A DNA stretch of 64,000 nt from JAWKRB01 sp041389885 (GTDB taxonomy: Bacteria; Myxococcota_A; Polyangia; Polyangiales; Ga0077539). This document shows positions 15,846-24,137 of this stretch, one piece after another. Positions within the stretch are counted from its first letter, which is position 1, and every line of letters begins with the position of its first letter. Where the stretch lies: contig JAWKRB010000012.1 of the NCBI GenBank assembly GCA_041389885.1, positions 62,001-126,000 of the forward strand, read 5' to 3'. A program made the position numbers and the translations under genes. The notes beneath the pieces were generated by a model. The model was not told where the DNA came from and made no database searches. It worked only from the letters and a program-made list of their open reading frames with translations.

Positions 15846-17150
15846 ATGTCTACCCTCGACCTTCTTCGCCGCTCTCGTTGGATCGCGCTGGGCCTCGCGC
15901 TCACCATGACCGCGCCGACGCTCTCGGGCTGCGCGCCCACGGACGGTGACCTCCTCGATGAGGAAGACGGCACGACCTACCCCGCGGCGGACAACACCGC
16001 GGACGAGATCGCGAACGTCCTCCAGACCTCGGTGCGCCGGCAGAGCATCGGCAACTGCTGGATCTACGCGACGCTCGGGTGGATCGAGTCGATGCACAAG
16101 TCGCGCACGAACGCCGAGGTGAACTACTCGGAGTCGTACGTGACCTTCTGGGACTGGTTCGCGAAGATCACCACCAACAGCGGCGTCTCGAGCGAGACCC
16201 GCGACGGCGTGACCACCCGCACGATCCAGACCGGCGGCTCGTGGCAGCTCTCGGTGACCCTCATCCGCCAGCGCGGCCTGATGACCGAGGGGAACTTCAT
16301 CCCCGACGAGGCCACCGCGGAGATGTCTGCGCGTCAGGCCGCGGCCGAGCGCGCGGTGAACGCCGCCCTCGCCGACGGCGGCGAGCTGGGCACGCCCGAG
16401 GCGCGTCGCGACGGCGCCAAGGTGCTCGCGGTGCTGGGCCGCGCCTGGGGCTTGAGCAGCTCGATCATGACCACGATGAAGAACGTGTTCGGCAACGCGG
16501 GCGAGCGCCGCTTCGACGGCTACTCGAACCGCGCGACGAGCGTTCGCACCCGCGCGATGCCCCCTTCGCGCATCACCATCCGCACGCCGCGGCTGGTGAA
16601 CAACACCGTGACCTACGTGAACGGCACCCTCGCCGACGTGCTCACCGGCGGGCAGTACGCCTGGCGCGGCGTCGACTACCCGGGTCTCTGGAACACCTCG
16701 GCCCGCCCCGCCGCGATGCGCAGGATGCTCCGCGCGCTCAACGCCGACGCGCCGGTGATCGTCTCGTGGCTGGTCGACTTCAACGCCCTCGACAGCAACG
16801 GCGCCTTTCGCATGTCGCAGCTCGAGCGCGCGGGTCGCCCCGGCCGCCAGGGCGGCCACATGACCGTGCTCCACGACTACCAGGTGCGCTTCGAGAACGG
16901 CGACGTGCTCGCGGCGGGCACCCCCGCCTCCCCCGAGGACCGCGAGCGCGCGCTCACCGGCGACGTGGAGTTCCTTCGCGTGAAGAACTCGTGGGGCGTG
17001 AGCCGCTCCGACCGCGCGTCGCAGGCCGGCTACTACGACCTGTACCTCGACTACCTCCACGGCCCGATCTCCTGGGTCAACGAGTCGCGCCCGGAGAACC
17101 CCAGCATGCAGGGTCCGCTCAACGAGATGATCCTCCCGCCGGGCTTCTGA
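15846..17150 (+). CDS. Papain-fold (C1, bleomycin-hydrolase-like) cysteine peptidase lipoprotein
   Basis: 434 aa from the ATG at 15846, which has GGAGGAG about 10 bases upstream; an ATG 42 bases earlier has none. Signal with lipobox LSGC (Cys29), then an acidic linker. Catalytic residues fit family C1: Cys71 in QSIGNCWIYATLG, His338 in GGHMTVLHDY, Asn381 in VKNSWG. The long insert between Cys and His (~270 aa) resembles the C1B bleomycin hydrolase/PepC branch. An anchored, secreted peptidase, possibly for degrading prey or extracellular peptides. The inverted repeat at 15761-15784 may control it. Confidence 0.8.
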   Translation: MSTLDLLRRSRWIALGLALTMTAPTLSGCAPTDGDLLDEEDGTTYPAADNTADEIANVLQTSVRRQSIGNCWIYATLGWIESMHKSRTNAEVNYSESYVTFWDWFAKITTNSGVSSETRDGVTTRTIQTGGSWQLSVTLIRQRGLMTEGNFIPDEATAEMSARQAAAERAVNAALADGGELGTPEARRDGAKVLAVLGRAWGLSSSIMTTMKNVFGNAGERRFDGYSNRATSVRTRAMPPSRITIRTPRLVNNTVTYVNGTLADVLTGGQYAWRGVDYPGLWNTSARPAAMRRMLRALNADAPVIVSWLVDFNALDSNGAFRMSQLERAGRPGRQGGHMTVLHDYQVRFENGDVLAAGTPASPEDRERALTGDVEFLRVKNSWGVSRSDRASQAGYYDLYLDYLHGPISWVNESRPENPSMQGPLNEMILPPGF

Positions 17151-17175
17151 TCCCGCCCGCGCGTACGGTACGCGC

Positions 17176-17481
17176 ATGCGTCGCCTCGCCCCTCTCCCCG
17201 TCGCGCTCCTCCTCCTCCTCGCCGGGCCCGCCGCCGCGCAGCCCCGCTGCCCGCCGGGACAGCTCCCGGTGGTGCTCAGCCAGGGTCGGGGCACGCCGAT
17301 GGCCGAGCCCGGCGTGATCGTGCGTCACCGCTGCATGACCTCGCGACAGATCCGTCGGCTGCGCCCGGGCTACGGCTGCCAGCGCCCCGACCGCCGCGGC
17401 GTCGTCCGCTGCACGGCGCTGGTGCCGCAGAGCCCGCACGACGGTCCGCCGCCCAGCGCTCCCAGAGGCGCGGAGCGCTAG
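17176..17481 (+). CDS. Small secreted basic protein
   Basis: 101 aa. Signal peptide MRRLAPLPVALLLLLAGPAAAQ with an AxA cleavage site, then a 79-aa mature part with four cysteines (PRCPPGQ, HRCMTS, GYGCQRP, VVRCTAL). These probably form two disulfides. The tail is Pro/Ser-rich. Function unknown. A copy of the ACAGGGGACxTGAAGGGT motif follows the stop (17491-17508). Confidence 0.6.
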   Translation: MRRLAPLPVALLLLLAGPAAAQPRCPPGQLPVVLSQGRGTPMAEPGVIVRHRCMTSRQIRRLRPGYGCQRPDRRGVVRCTALVPQSPHDGPPPSAPRGAER

Positions 17482-17548
17482 CACCTCTCCACAGGGGACC
17501 TGAAGGGTACCGCGCGATATACGCACCCACATGCCGCGCTGCCGCGCC

Positions 17549-18250
17549 CTACGAGCACGGCGTCGGCACCTCGCGCGCGAGCGCCTCGGCCCACGCGTCG
17601 TGCGCCCGCGCGTCGGGGTGCAGCCCGTCGGGCGCGACCTGCCCCGCCCGCGCCTGCTCGCGCATCCTCGGGAACAGATCGACGTAGCGCGCGCCCCGCT
17701 CCGTCGCGAGCGCGCGGAGCGCGTCGTTGAAGGCCACGATGCGCGCGAACACCGCCTCGGGCTCGCCGAAGCTCCGCCCCGTCGGCGTGTGCGCCCAGTC
17801 GGGCTGCGGGATCACCAACACCCGCGACGCGGGCACCCCCGCCGCGGCGATGGCGTCGAAGATCCTCGCGAGCTGCGCGCGGTAGCGGGCGACGTCCGAG
17901 CCCCGCACGAGGTCGTTGGCGCCCACCGCGAGGCTCACCCAGGTCGGCGCGAACGCGCGCAGCTCGGGGAGCTCGCGGTCGATGAGGTCCTGCGTGGTGA
18001 AGCCGTTGACGGCGGGGTTGCGCAGGGTGACCCGGCACCGCGGCGCGCTCCACCGCGCGGCGAGCCGCGACGGAAACGCTTGCGCGGCAGAGCTCCCGGT
18101 GCCGATGGTGAACGAGTCGCCGAGGGCGAGGTAGCGCGCCTCGGAGGGCGCCTCGGCGCGCGCGGGCGCGTCGGGGGCGACGGCGTTGGACGACGCGCAG
18201 CGACCGCAGAGGGCCGCCGCGAGGAGGGAGAGCACCGCGCGCGCCAGCAT
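17549..18250 (-). CDS. SGNH/GDSL-family esterase lipoprotein
   Basis: 233 aa. Lipoprotein-type signal (LLAAALCGRC) and an Ala/Pro linker. Block I is LALGDSFTIGTG with nucleophile Ser46; block III is VSLAVGANDLVRG (GxND); block V is DGLHPDARAHDAWA with the catalytic Asp and His (DxxH). These lipoprotein-anchored SGNH enzymes act as esterases or lipases on lipids or acylated polysaccharides at the cell surface. Monocistronic, and convergent with 17176-17481. Confidence 0.87.
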   Translation of the reverse strand: MLARAVLSLLAAALCGRCASSNAVAPDAPARAEAPSEARYLALGDSFTIGTGSSAAQAFPSRLAARWSAPRCRVTLRNPAVNGFTTQDLIDRELPELRAFAPTWVSLAVGANDLVRGSDVARYRAQLARIFDAIAAAGVPASRVLVIPQPDWAHTPTGRSFGEPEAVFARIVAFNDALRALATERGARYVDLFPRMREQARAGQVAPDGLHPDARAHDAWAEALAREVPTPCS

Positions 18251-18297
18251 GACCCGAGGTACGCCGGCGGCGCGGCTTCAGATCCCGAGGAGCGCGG

Positions 18298-18471
18298 TCA
18301 GAAGGGCCACCAGCCCTTCTTCTCCTTCGAGGTGTCTGCGCTGCGCGGCGCGGGCGCGTGGCCCTGGCACCGCTTCTCGTCAGGCACCCCCGCCAGGACC
18401 TGGTCGACGTGCATCCCGCACCCCGCGTAGGTCGCCTTGCCACACTCGTTACAGCTCACGCGACGACACAT
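18298..18471 (-). CDS. 57-aa zinc-binding CxxCG...CGxH protein
   Basis: Residues 1-30 (MCRRVSCNECGKATYAGCGMHVDQVLAGVP) match a short conserved bacterial protein with a C-x2-C-x6-CGxH metal site; the rest (KRCQGHAPAPRS..WWPF) is variable. It starts 16 bases inside the OsmC gene, so the two are coupled. Function of the family is unknown. The longer open frame upstream is antisense to OsmC and not coding. Confidence 0.75.
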   Translation of the reverse strand: MCRRVSCNECGKATYAGCGMHVDQVLAGVPDEKRCQGHAPAPRSADTSKEKKGWWPF

Positions 18472-18887
18472 TCGGCAGCCTCCTCTCGACGGTTTGAATC
18501 CAGCAGCGCCACCGTGATCGGCGGGTTCGCCGCGAGGGTCTTCTTGACCTTGCAGTGCTCCACCGCGCGCACGATCGCGGCGCGGTATCGCTCGGGAAAA
18601 TCTCGGGGCAGCGTGAGGTCGACGCGCATCGCGGTCGCGAGCCCCGTGCCCGTCTCCTCGTCGACGTGCACGCTCACCCCGAGCCCCTCGGTCGACAACC
18701 CGCGCGCCTGACAGAAGCCCAGGGCGTAGATCCCCGAGCACGTCGCCACCGACGCGAGGAACATGTCGTAGGGCGCGATGGCCGTCGCCTCGCCGCCGTG
18801 CTCCGGCGGCTGGTCGGTCATCACCTCGAAGTCGCCGACCCTCGCGCCGACGCGCTTACCCCCTGGGAACGAAAGCTTGATCTCCAT
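18456..18887 (-). CDS. OsmC/Ohr-family protein
   Basis: 143 aa. ATCSGIYALGFCQARG carries the first reactive cysteine in a short helix, and VEHCKVKKTLAANPPI the second. Both cysteines fit OsmC-type thiol peroxidases that reduce organic hydroperoxides. MFLASVATC and the C-terminal domain agree with the family length of ~140 aa. It overlaps the small zinc protein and is followed, 53 bases further, by the MFS exporter gene upstream in the same orientation. Probably part of an oxidative or detoxification group. Confidence 0.85.
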   Translation of the reverse strand: MEIKLSFPGGKRVGARVGDFEVMTDQPPEHGGEATAIAPYDMFLASVATCSGIYALGFCQARGLSTEGLGVSVHVDEETGTGLATAMRVDLTLPRDFPERYRAAIVRAVEHCKVKKTLAANPPITVALLDSNRREEAAECVVA

Positions 18888-18940
18888 CTCGACCTCATCG
18901 CGTGGGAGCCCGAGGCCCGCCGCGAGGGTTCAGAGATTCT

Positions 18941-20392
18941 TCACGACTCCGCGCGGCGCAGCTCCCGCGGCACCGCGGTGACCACGGCCACGTTCACCGC
19001 CGCGAGCGCCGCGAGGGCGATGAAGATCGGGCGCACCGCGTGGGTGAGCCCCTCGGCCACCCGCGCGAGGTCCGCCGCGCTCACCGACGCGCGCGACTCG
19101 GCGTCGAGCACCGCGCGCACGAGCGCGGGGGGCACCGCGCCCACCAGGCGAACCGCGAGCAGCGCGCCGAAGCCCCCGGTGCCCAGCGCGCCGCCGATGG
19201 CCCGCGCGAAGAGGTTGAGCGCCGTCGCCACGCCCCGCTCGGACCACGGCACCGACGACTGCACCGTGAGCAGCGACGCCGTCGAAGCGAGGCCCATGCC
19301 GAGGCCGTAGACGAACATCCACCCGCGCACGACGTCGATGCGCACGCCGCGGCCGAGGGTGAGCGCGATGGCCGAGAGCGCCACGGCGATGAGCGCCGAG
19401 CCCGCGAGCATGGGCGCGCGCGGGCCCACGCGCGGGAGCAGCCGTGACGTCACGAAGGCCGCGATGGGCCAGCCGAAGAGCATCGGCGCGACCGAGCTCC
19501 CCGCCTGCGTGGGCGTGAGCCGCAGCGCGCCCTGCGCGAAGAGCGGGAGCATCACCAGGCTGGTCATCATCGCCGCGCCGAGGATCAGCCCGCTCACCGA
19601 CGTGGCCGCGATGACCCGCTCGCGGAGCAGCCCGATGGGGAGCATCGGGTCGTCGGCGCGCGACTCGACGCGCACGAAGGCCCAGGCCGTGAGCGCCGCG
19701 AGGGGCAGGGTGACCACCGGGAGGGTCCCGTGCGCGCCCGCGAGGAGCGCCAGCGTCGACGCGGTGAACAGCGCCGCGCCCTGCACGTCGACGGCGCGGC
19801 GCGAGCGCGCGCGGGGGAGCTCGTGGTAGGCGCGGAGGAGCACCGCGAGGCCCACGAGCCCGACGGGGAGGTTCACCCAGAAGACCCAGCGCCACGAGGC
19901 GAAGGCGACGATCCAGCCGCCGAGGAGGGGGCCCACGACGCTCGCGGTGGCCCACACGGCGCTCATGCCGGCCTGCACCTTGCCGCGCTCCTCGAGGGAG
20001 TACAGGTCGCCGATGATGGTGAGGGTGACGGGCTGCATCCCGCCCGCGCCGATGCCCTGCACCGCGCGCGCGGCGATGAGGGCGCCGATGCTCCCCGCGG
20101 CGCCGCAGCCCAGCGAGCCCAGGAGGAACAAGCCCACGCTCGCCAGGGCCACGGGCTTGCGGCCCAGGGAGTCGGAGAGCTTTCCGTAGATGGGCGTCGC
20201 GACGGTGACGGTGAGGAAGTACGCGGCGGCGACCCAGCCGTAGAGCGCGACGCCGCCCAGGTCGGCGACCACCGTGGGCATCGCCGTGGCGACGACGGTC
20301 GCCTCCACCGCGCTCAAGGCCATGAGGATCATCAGCGACGCGGTGGTGAGCCCGCGCCGCGTTGTGGGAGGAGGCAGGGTGAGGGCGTTCAT
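18941..20392 (-). CDS. MFS multidrug exporter (DHA2/EmrB type)
   Basis: 483 aa from the ATG at 20392; the open frame upstream is not coding. Fourteen hydrophobic helices are expected from the DHA2 length. ASLMILMALSAVEATVVATAMPTV is the first helix and the MPTVVADLG motif; GKLSDSLGRKPV is motif A; RAVQGIGAGGMQPV is motif C-like/B. Proton-driven efflux of hydrophobic drugs or toxins is typical. Substrate cannot be told from sequence. It lies directly upstream of the OsmC gene (53 bases), so the two may share a transcript. Confidence 0.9.
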   Translation of the reverse strand: MNALTLPPPTTRRGLTTASLMILMALSAVEATVVATAMPTVVADLGGVALYGWVAAAYFLTVTVATPIYGKLSDSLGRKPVALASVGLFLLGSLGCGAAGSIGALIAARAVQGIGAGGMQPVTLTIIGDLYSLEERGKVQAGMSAVWATASVVGPLLGGWIVAFASWRWVFWVNLPVGLVGLAVLLRAYHELPRARSRRAVDVQGAALFTASTLALLAGAHGTLPVVTLPLAALTAWAFVRVESRADDPMLPIGLLRERVIAATSVSGLILGAAMMTSLVMLPLFAQGALRLTPTQAGSSVAPMLFGWPIAAFVTSRLLPRVGPRAPMLAGSALIAVALSAIALTLGRGVRIDVVRGWMFVYGLGMGLASTASLLTVQSSVPWSERGVATALNLFARAIGGALGTGGFGALLAVRLVGAVPPALVRAVLDAESRASVSAADLARVAEGLTHAVRPIFIALAALAAVNVAVVTAVPRELRRAES

Positions 20393-20590
20393 CGGGCGAG
20401 TCGCGGGCGCATAGCACGCCCCCGCGGGCGCACCCCGCGGCGCGTCGCTTTTCACCGCCGCGACGGCGAGGCCGCGGCCGCGACGCGCCCCGCACCCCGC
20501 GCGCGCGCCTTGCGTCCAGGGCACGAATGGGACCAATCTCCCCCTCGCGGCCGCGTCGCCCTCCTGCCACCGCCGCGTCGAGGAAAGCTG

Positions 20591-21094
20591 ATGGACATTC
20601 GGAGTTTTCGTTTCCTGCTGCTCTGCCTGGGCCTCACGGCCTTCGGCGGCGCGTGCAAGAAGCTCTCTGCCTCAGGCGGTCAGTGCAACTTCAACGCGGA
20701 CTGCGACGAAGGCCTCGTCTGCGCGGGGAACTACTGCCGCGCGACCTGCAACGCCGCCGCGGCCAACCCCGACCGCGACTGCCCCGCCGGCTGGCGCTGC
20801 CGCTCGAGCGGGCCGGCGAACATGGGCCGCTCGGTGTGCCTGCCCCCCGGCGAGCAGGGCTACTGCGCCTACCACTCCGAGTGCCCCGAGCCCCTGGTGT
20901 GCGTGAACGGCCGCTGCGACAGCCAGTGCCGCACCGACCGCGACTGCCAGCTCTACGACCCCACGGCGATGTGCGAGTCGATCGGCGACGGGCTCTCGGC
21001 GTGCTCGTTCCGCGACGGCGGCACCCGCGACGTGCCCGCCTCCTTCAACGACGGCAGCGCCACCGACGCCGCCTCCCCCGACGCGAGCGACTGA
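20591..21094 (+). CDS. Cys-rich lipoprotein
   Basis: 167 aa. Signal with lipobox FGGAC (Cys22). The mature part has repeated short cysteine loops: GGQCNFNADCDEGLVCAGNYC, GYCAYHSECPEPLVCVNGRC and RCDSQCRTDRDC. This DCxxGLVCxxGxC pattern is common in myxobacterial lipoproteins of unknown role. An Asp/Ser tail follows. AGGAAA lies 5 bases before the ATG. Nine bases separate it from the kinase gene, so an operon with 21104 and 22670 is likely. Confidence 0.7.
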   Translation: MDIRSFRFLLLCLGLTAFGGACKKLSASGGQCNFNADCDEGLVCAGNYCRATCNAAAANPDRDCPAGWRCRSSGPANMGRSVCLPPGEQGYCAYHSECPEPLVCVNGRCDSQCRTDRDCQLYDPTAMCESIGDGLSACSFRDGGTRDVPASFNDGSATDAASPDASD

Positions 21095-21103
21095 CCCCCC
21101 CAC

Positions 21104-22669
21104 ATGGCTCTGAGCGCCGACGACATCGTGCGCGCGCTGGGCGTCGGCCCGGGGGACGTCATCGGCGGGCGCTATGAGCTCGGCGCCGTCCTCGGCGCGG
21201 GGGGCACCGGCGCGGTCTTCGACGCCCGCCACAAGGTCATCGGCCGCCGCGTCGCGGTGAAGCTCCTGCTCCCCGAGCTCGCGATGCACGCCTCGGTCGC
21301 CCAGCGCTTTCTGCAAGAGGCGCAGGCGTCGAGCGAGGTGCGGCACAAGCACATCGTCGAGGTCCTCGATTTCGGCGAGGACGGCGGACGGCTCTTCATG
21401 GTCATGGAGTACCTCGACGGCGAGAGCCTCGGGGCCTACCTCAAGCGCGAGGCGCCCGTGAGCCCCGCGGGGATCCTCCCCCTCCTCGACCCCGTGATGT
21501 CGGCCCTCTCGGCCACCCACGCCCGCGGCATCGTGCACCGCGACGTGAAGCCGCAGAACATCTTCCTCGCCCGCGGCGACGACGGCGAGATCACCCCCAA
21601 GCTCATCGATTTCGGCATCGCCAAGCGCCTCGCCGACGCCGACATGCACCTCACCGGCACCGGCACCGTGCTCGGCACCCCGGCGTACATGGCGCCCGAG
21701 CAGGCCCAGGGCGCGAAGCACGTCACCGCGCTGGCCGACCAGTACGCGGTGGGGGTGATCCTCTTTCACGCGCTCTCTCGCGCGCTGCCGCACCACGCCG
21801 AGTCGTACGCCGGGATGCTCGTCGCCATCGTGTCGACGCCCCCCAAGGAGCTCTCGGCGATGCGCCCCGACCTCGACCCCGCGCTCTGCGCCGTGGTCAT
21901 GCGCGCCCTCGCCCGCGACCCCGCCAGCCGCTGGCCCGACCTCGACGCCCTGCGCGACGCCCTGCGGCCCTTTCACCACCTCGACGCCGCGCCCCCGAGC
22001 GCCCGCGGCACCGCCTCCGACCGCCCCCACGGCGTGACCGGAAACTCCACCGGCGTCTCGCGCCCCAGCGTGCCCACGCAGCAGCCCGCGCTGATCCTCT
22101 CGGGGGGGCCGCCCCGCCCCATCGCCCCGGTCGACCTCTCGGGGCGCGCCTCGAACCCGCAGCCTCCCCCCGCGCGCGGGCTCACCGGCGTCGCCGTGCT
22201 CGCCGTCGGCGCCGCGGCGGTGATGCTCGCCCTCGCCGTGAGCCTCTCGCTCCGGAGCGCGCCCACCATCCCCCCCGACGCCGGGGCCGCCGCGCCCCCG
22301 ATCGACGTCGGATCCCCTTCTGCCCCAAGGGAATTCGTCACCTTCGCCATCGACGTGACCCCGTCGACGGCCTCGATCACCCTCGACGGCGAGGTGATCG
22401 GCAACGGCCACGCCGAGGTCATGCGCCCCCGCGACGGCGCGCGCCACCAGCTCCTCCTGCGCGCGCCGGGCCACGCGGTGGTGTCGGACGTGCTCGTGGC
22501 CAGCGCCGACGCGCGCATCTCCCGCGTGCTGAGCGCCCTCGAGAGCCCGCGCCCCGCGCCCCGCCCCGCGCCCGCGGCGCCGCCCCCGCCCGCGACCTCG
22601 CCTCAGACTGCGCCGCCCCGGCCGCCCGACCTCAGGCACCCCAACATTGATCGGCGAATGCCGTTCTAG
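21104..22669 (+). CDS. Hanks-type Ser/Thr protein kinase, membrane-anchored
   Basis: 521 aa. Kinase domain ~22-275: glycine loop LGAGGTGAVF, Lys53 in VAVKLL, HRDVKPQN at 145-152, DFG at 169-171, APE at the activation segment end (YMAPEQ). A proline/serine-rich linker leads to one membrane helix (GVAVLAVGAAAVMLALAVSLSL, ~363-385). The extracytoplasmic domain has a PEGA-like beta unit (FAIDVTPSTASITLDGEVIGNG) and a Pro-rich tail. It senses something outside and signals inside. The next gene begins directly after its stop codon (TAG then ATG) and codes for a TPR/PEGA protein, likely its partner. Confidence 0.9.
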   Translation: MALSADDIVRALGVGPGDVIGGRYELGAVLGAGGTGAVFDARHKVIGRRVAVKLLLPELAMHASVAQRFLQEAQASSEVRHKHIVEVLDFGEDGGRLFMVMEYLDGESLGAYLKREAPVSPAGILPLLDPVMSALSATHARGIVHRDVKPQNIFLARGDDGEITPKLIDFGIAKRLADADMHLTGTGTVLGTPAYMAPEQAQGAKHVTALADQYAVGVILFHALSRALPHHAESYAGMLVAIVSTPPKELSAMRPDLDPALCAVVMRALARDPASRWPDLDALRDALRPFHHLDAAPPSARGTASDRPHGVTGNSTGVSRPSVPTQQPALILSGGPPRPIAPVDLSGRASNPQPPPARGLTGVAVLAVGAAAVMLALAVSLSLRSAPTIPPDAGAAAPPIDVGSPSAPREFVTFAIDVTPSTASITLDGEVIGNGHAEVMRPRDGARHQLLLRAPGHAVVSDVLVASADARISRVLSALESPRPAPRPAPAAPPPPATSPQTAPPRPPDLRHPNIDRRMPF

Positions 22670-24127
22670 ATGGACACCGACACGATGAAGAACTCCCTTC
22701 GCGCCTCCCTCTCCGCCTGCTTGCTCCTCGGCGCCCTCGGCGGCACCGCCTCGGCGCAGAACGCCCCGCAGCCCGACCCCGCCGCCGTCGCCGAGGCCCG
22801 GCAGCGCTTTCAGCGCGGCGTGGACCTCTACGAGGAGCGCAATTACACCGCGGCCATGGTGGAGTTTCAGCGGGCCTACGAGCTCACGCGCAACCCCGCG
22901 GTGCTCTACAACATCAGCGCCACCCACGAGCTCTCGGGACACATGGTCGAGGCCCTCGACGCGATGCTCGAGTACGAGCGCCTCGCGCCGCGAGAGGCCG
23001 TCGCCGCGAGGCGAGCCGAGGTCGACGCCGCGCTCGCCCGCATCCGTCGCAGCATCGCGACGCTGATCGTGCGCGTCGAGGCCCAGGGGCTCACCCTCGC
23101 CGTGGACGGGCTCCAGCGCTCCGTCAGCGAGGCGCGCACGGGCCTGCGCGTGGCCGCGGGTCGCCACCGGGTGACCCTGTCGGCGCCGCACTACCAGACC
23201 CGCGAGGAGGAGTTCGACATCTCCGGCGGAAACTCCACCACGATCACCGAGGGCCTCACCCCCGAGAGCGCGTTCTTCACCGTGGAGTGCAACATCCCCG
23301 CGGCGGAGATCCTCGTGGACGGGCGCGTGGTGGGCTCGACGCCGGTGACCTCGCCGCTGCCGCTGCCCGAGGGCACGCACCACATCGTCGTGCGCCGTCT
23401 GGGCTACACGCCCTACGAGACCGACGTGAACGCCGTGGGCGCCGGCGCCCGCGTGCGCGCGACGCTCTCGTGGGCCGACAACATCGCGCCCAACGAGGGC
23501 GCGCGCTTTCGCGTGCGGGCGAACGAGGACCACCTCCTGGCGATCCTCGACGGTCGTCGGGTCAGCCCCGACGGCCGCGACGTGGTTCCCCCTGGCCGTC
23601 ACACCCTGCGGGTCGAGCGCTCGGACTTCATCAGCGACGAGCGCGAGGTGGACCTCCCCGCGGGGCAGGAGACCGTCGTGCGGCTCTGGCTGCAGCCCAC
23701 GCCCGCGTACCGCGAGGCGTACATGGGCACGGTGCGCCGCGCGCGCCTCGCGGGGTGGCTGACCCTCGCCGCGGGCGCCCTGGTCGCGGGCGGGGGCGCG
23801 GCGTGGTTCGTGGTGAACGAGGGCACGCTGAGCACCGACACCGCGACCCGAGACCGGCTCAACGGAGAGCTCGAGGCCCTGCGGGGCATGGCGGGCTTTC
23901 AGGCCGTGGAGACCCAGCGCAACGAGGCGCAGGTCGCCGTCGACAACGGCGAGTACTTTCGCTACGGCTCCATCGCCACCATGGCCGCGGGCGGGATCAC
24001 GGCCATCATCGGCGTGGTGATGCTCGCGACGGGCCCCAGCGGGTCGCGCTTCGACGAGCGCCCCCTCGCCGGTCGCCTGCGGCTGCACCCTGGGATCAAC
24101 GGCTCGGGCCTCTCCCTCGCGTTCTGA
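22670..24127 (+). CDS. TPR and PEGA-domain envelope protein
   Basis: 485 aa. Signal peptide after an N-terminal MDTDTMKNS; an alternative start at the internal ATG (22685) gives a more classical signal. TPR-like helices at ~40-125 (RQRFQRGVDLYEERNYTAAMVEFQRAY). Three PEGA-like beta units follow: LTLAVDGLQRSVSEARTG, AEILVDGRVVGSTPV and HLLAILDGRRVSPDGR. Near the C-terminus two membrane helices (GWLTLAAGALVAGGGAAWFVV and GSIATMAAGGITAIIGVVMLA). Abuts the kinase gene, so it is probably part of the same envelope-sensing unit. Confidence 0.8.
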   Translation: MDTDTMKNSLRASLSACLLLGALGGTASAQNAPQPDPAAVAEARQRFQRGVDLYEERNYTAAMVEFQRAYELTRNPAVLYNISATHELSGHMVEALDAMLEYERLAPREAVAARRAEVDAALARIRRSIATLIVRVEAQGLTLAVDGLQRSVSEARTGLRVAAGRHRVTLSAPHYQTREEEFDISGGNSTTITEGLTPESAFFTVECNIPAAEILVDGRVVGSTPVTSPLPLPEGTHHIVVRRLGYTPYETDVNAVGAGARVRATLSWADNIAPNEGARFRVRANEDHLLAILDGRRVSPDGRDVVPPGRHTLRVERSDFISDEREVDLPAGQETVVRLWLQPTPAYREAYMGTVRRARLAGWLTLAAGALVAGGGAAWFVVNEGTLSTDTATRDRLNGELEALRGMAGFQAVETQRNEAQVAVDNGEYFRYGSIATMAAGGITAIIGVVMLATGPSGSRFDERPLAGRLRLHPGINGSGLSLAF

Positions 24128-24137
24128 GCCGCTCGGG

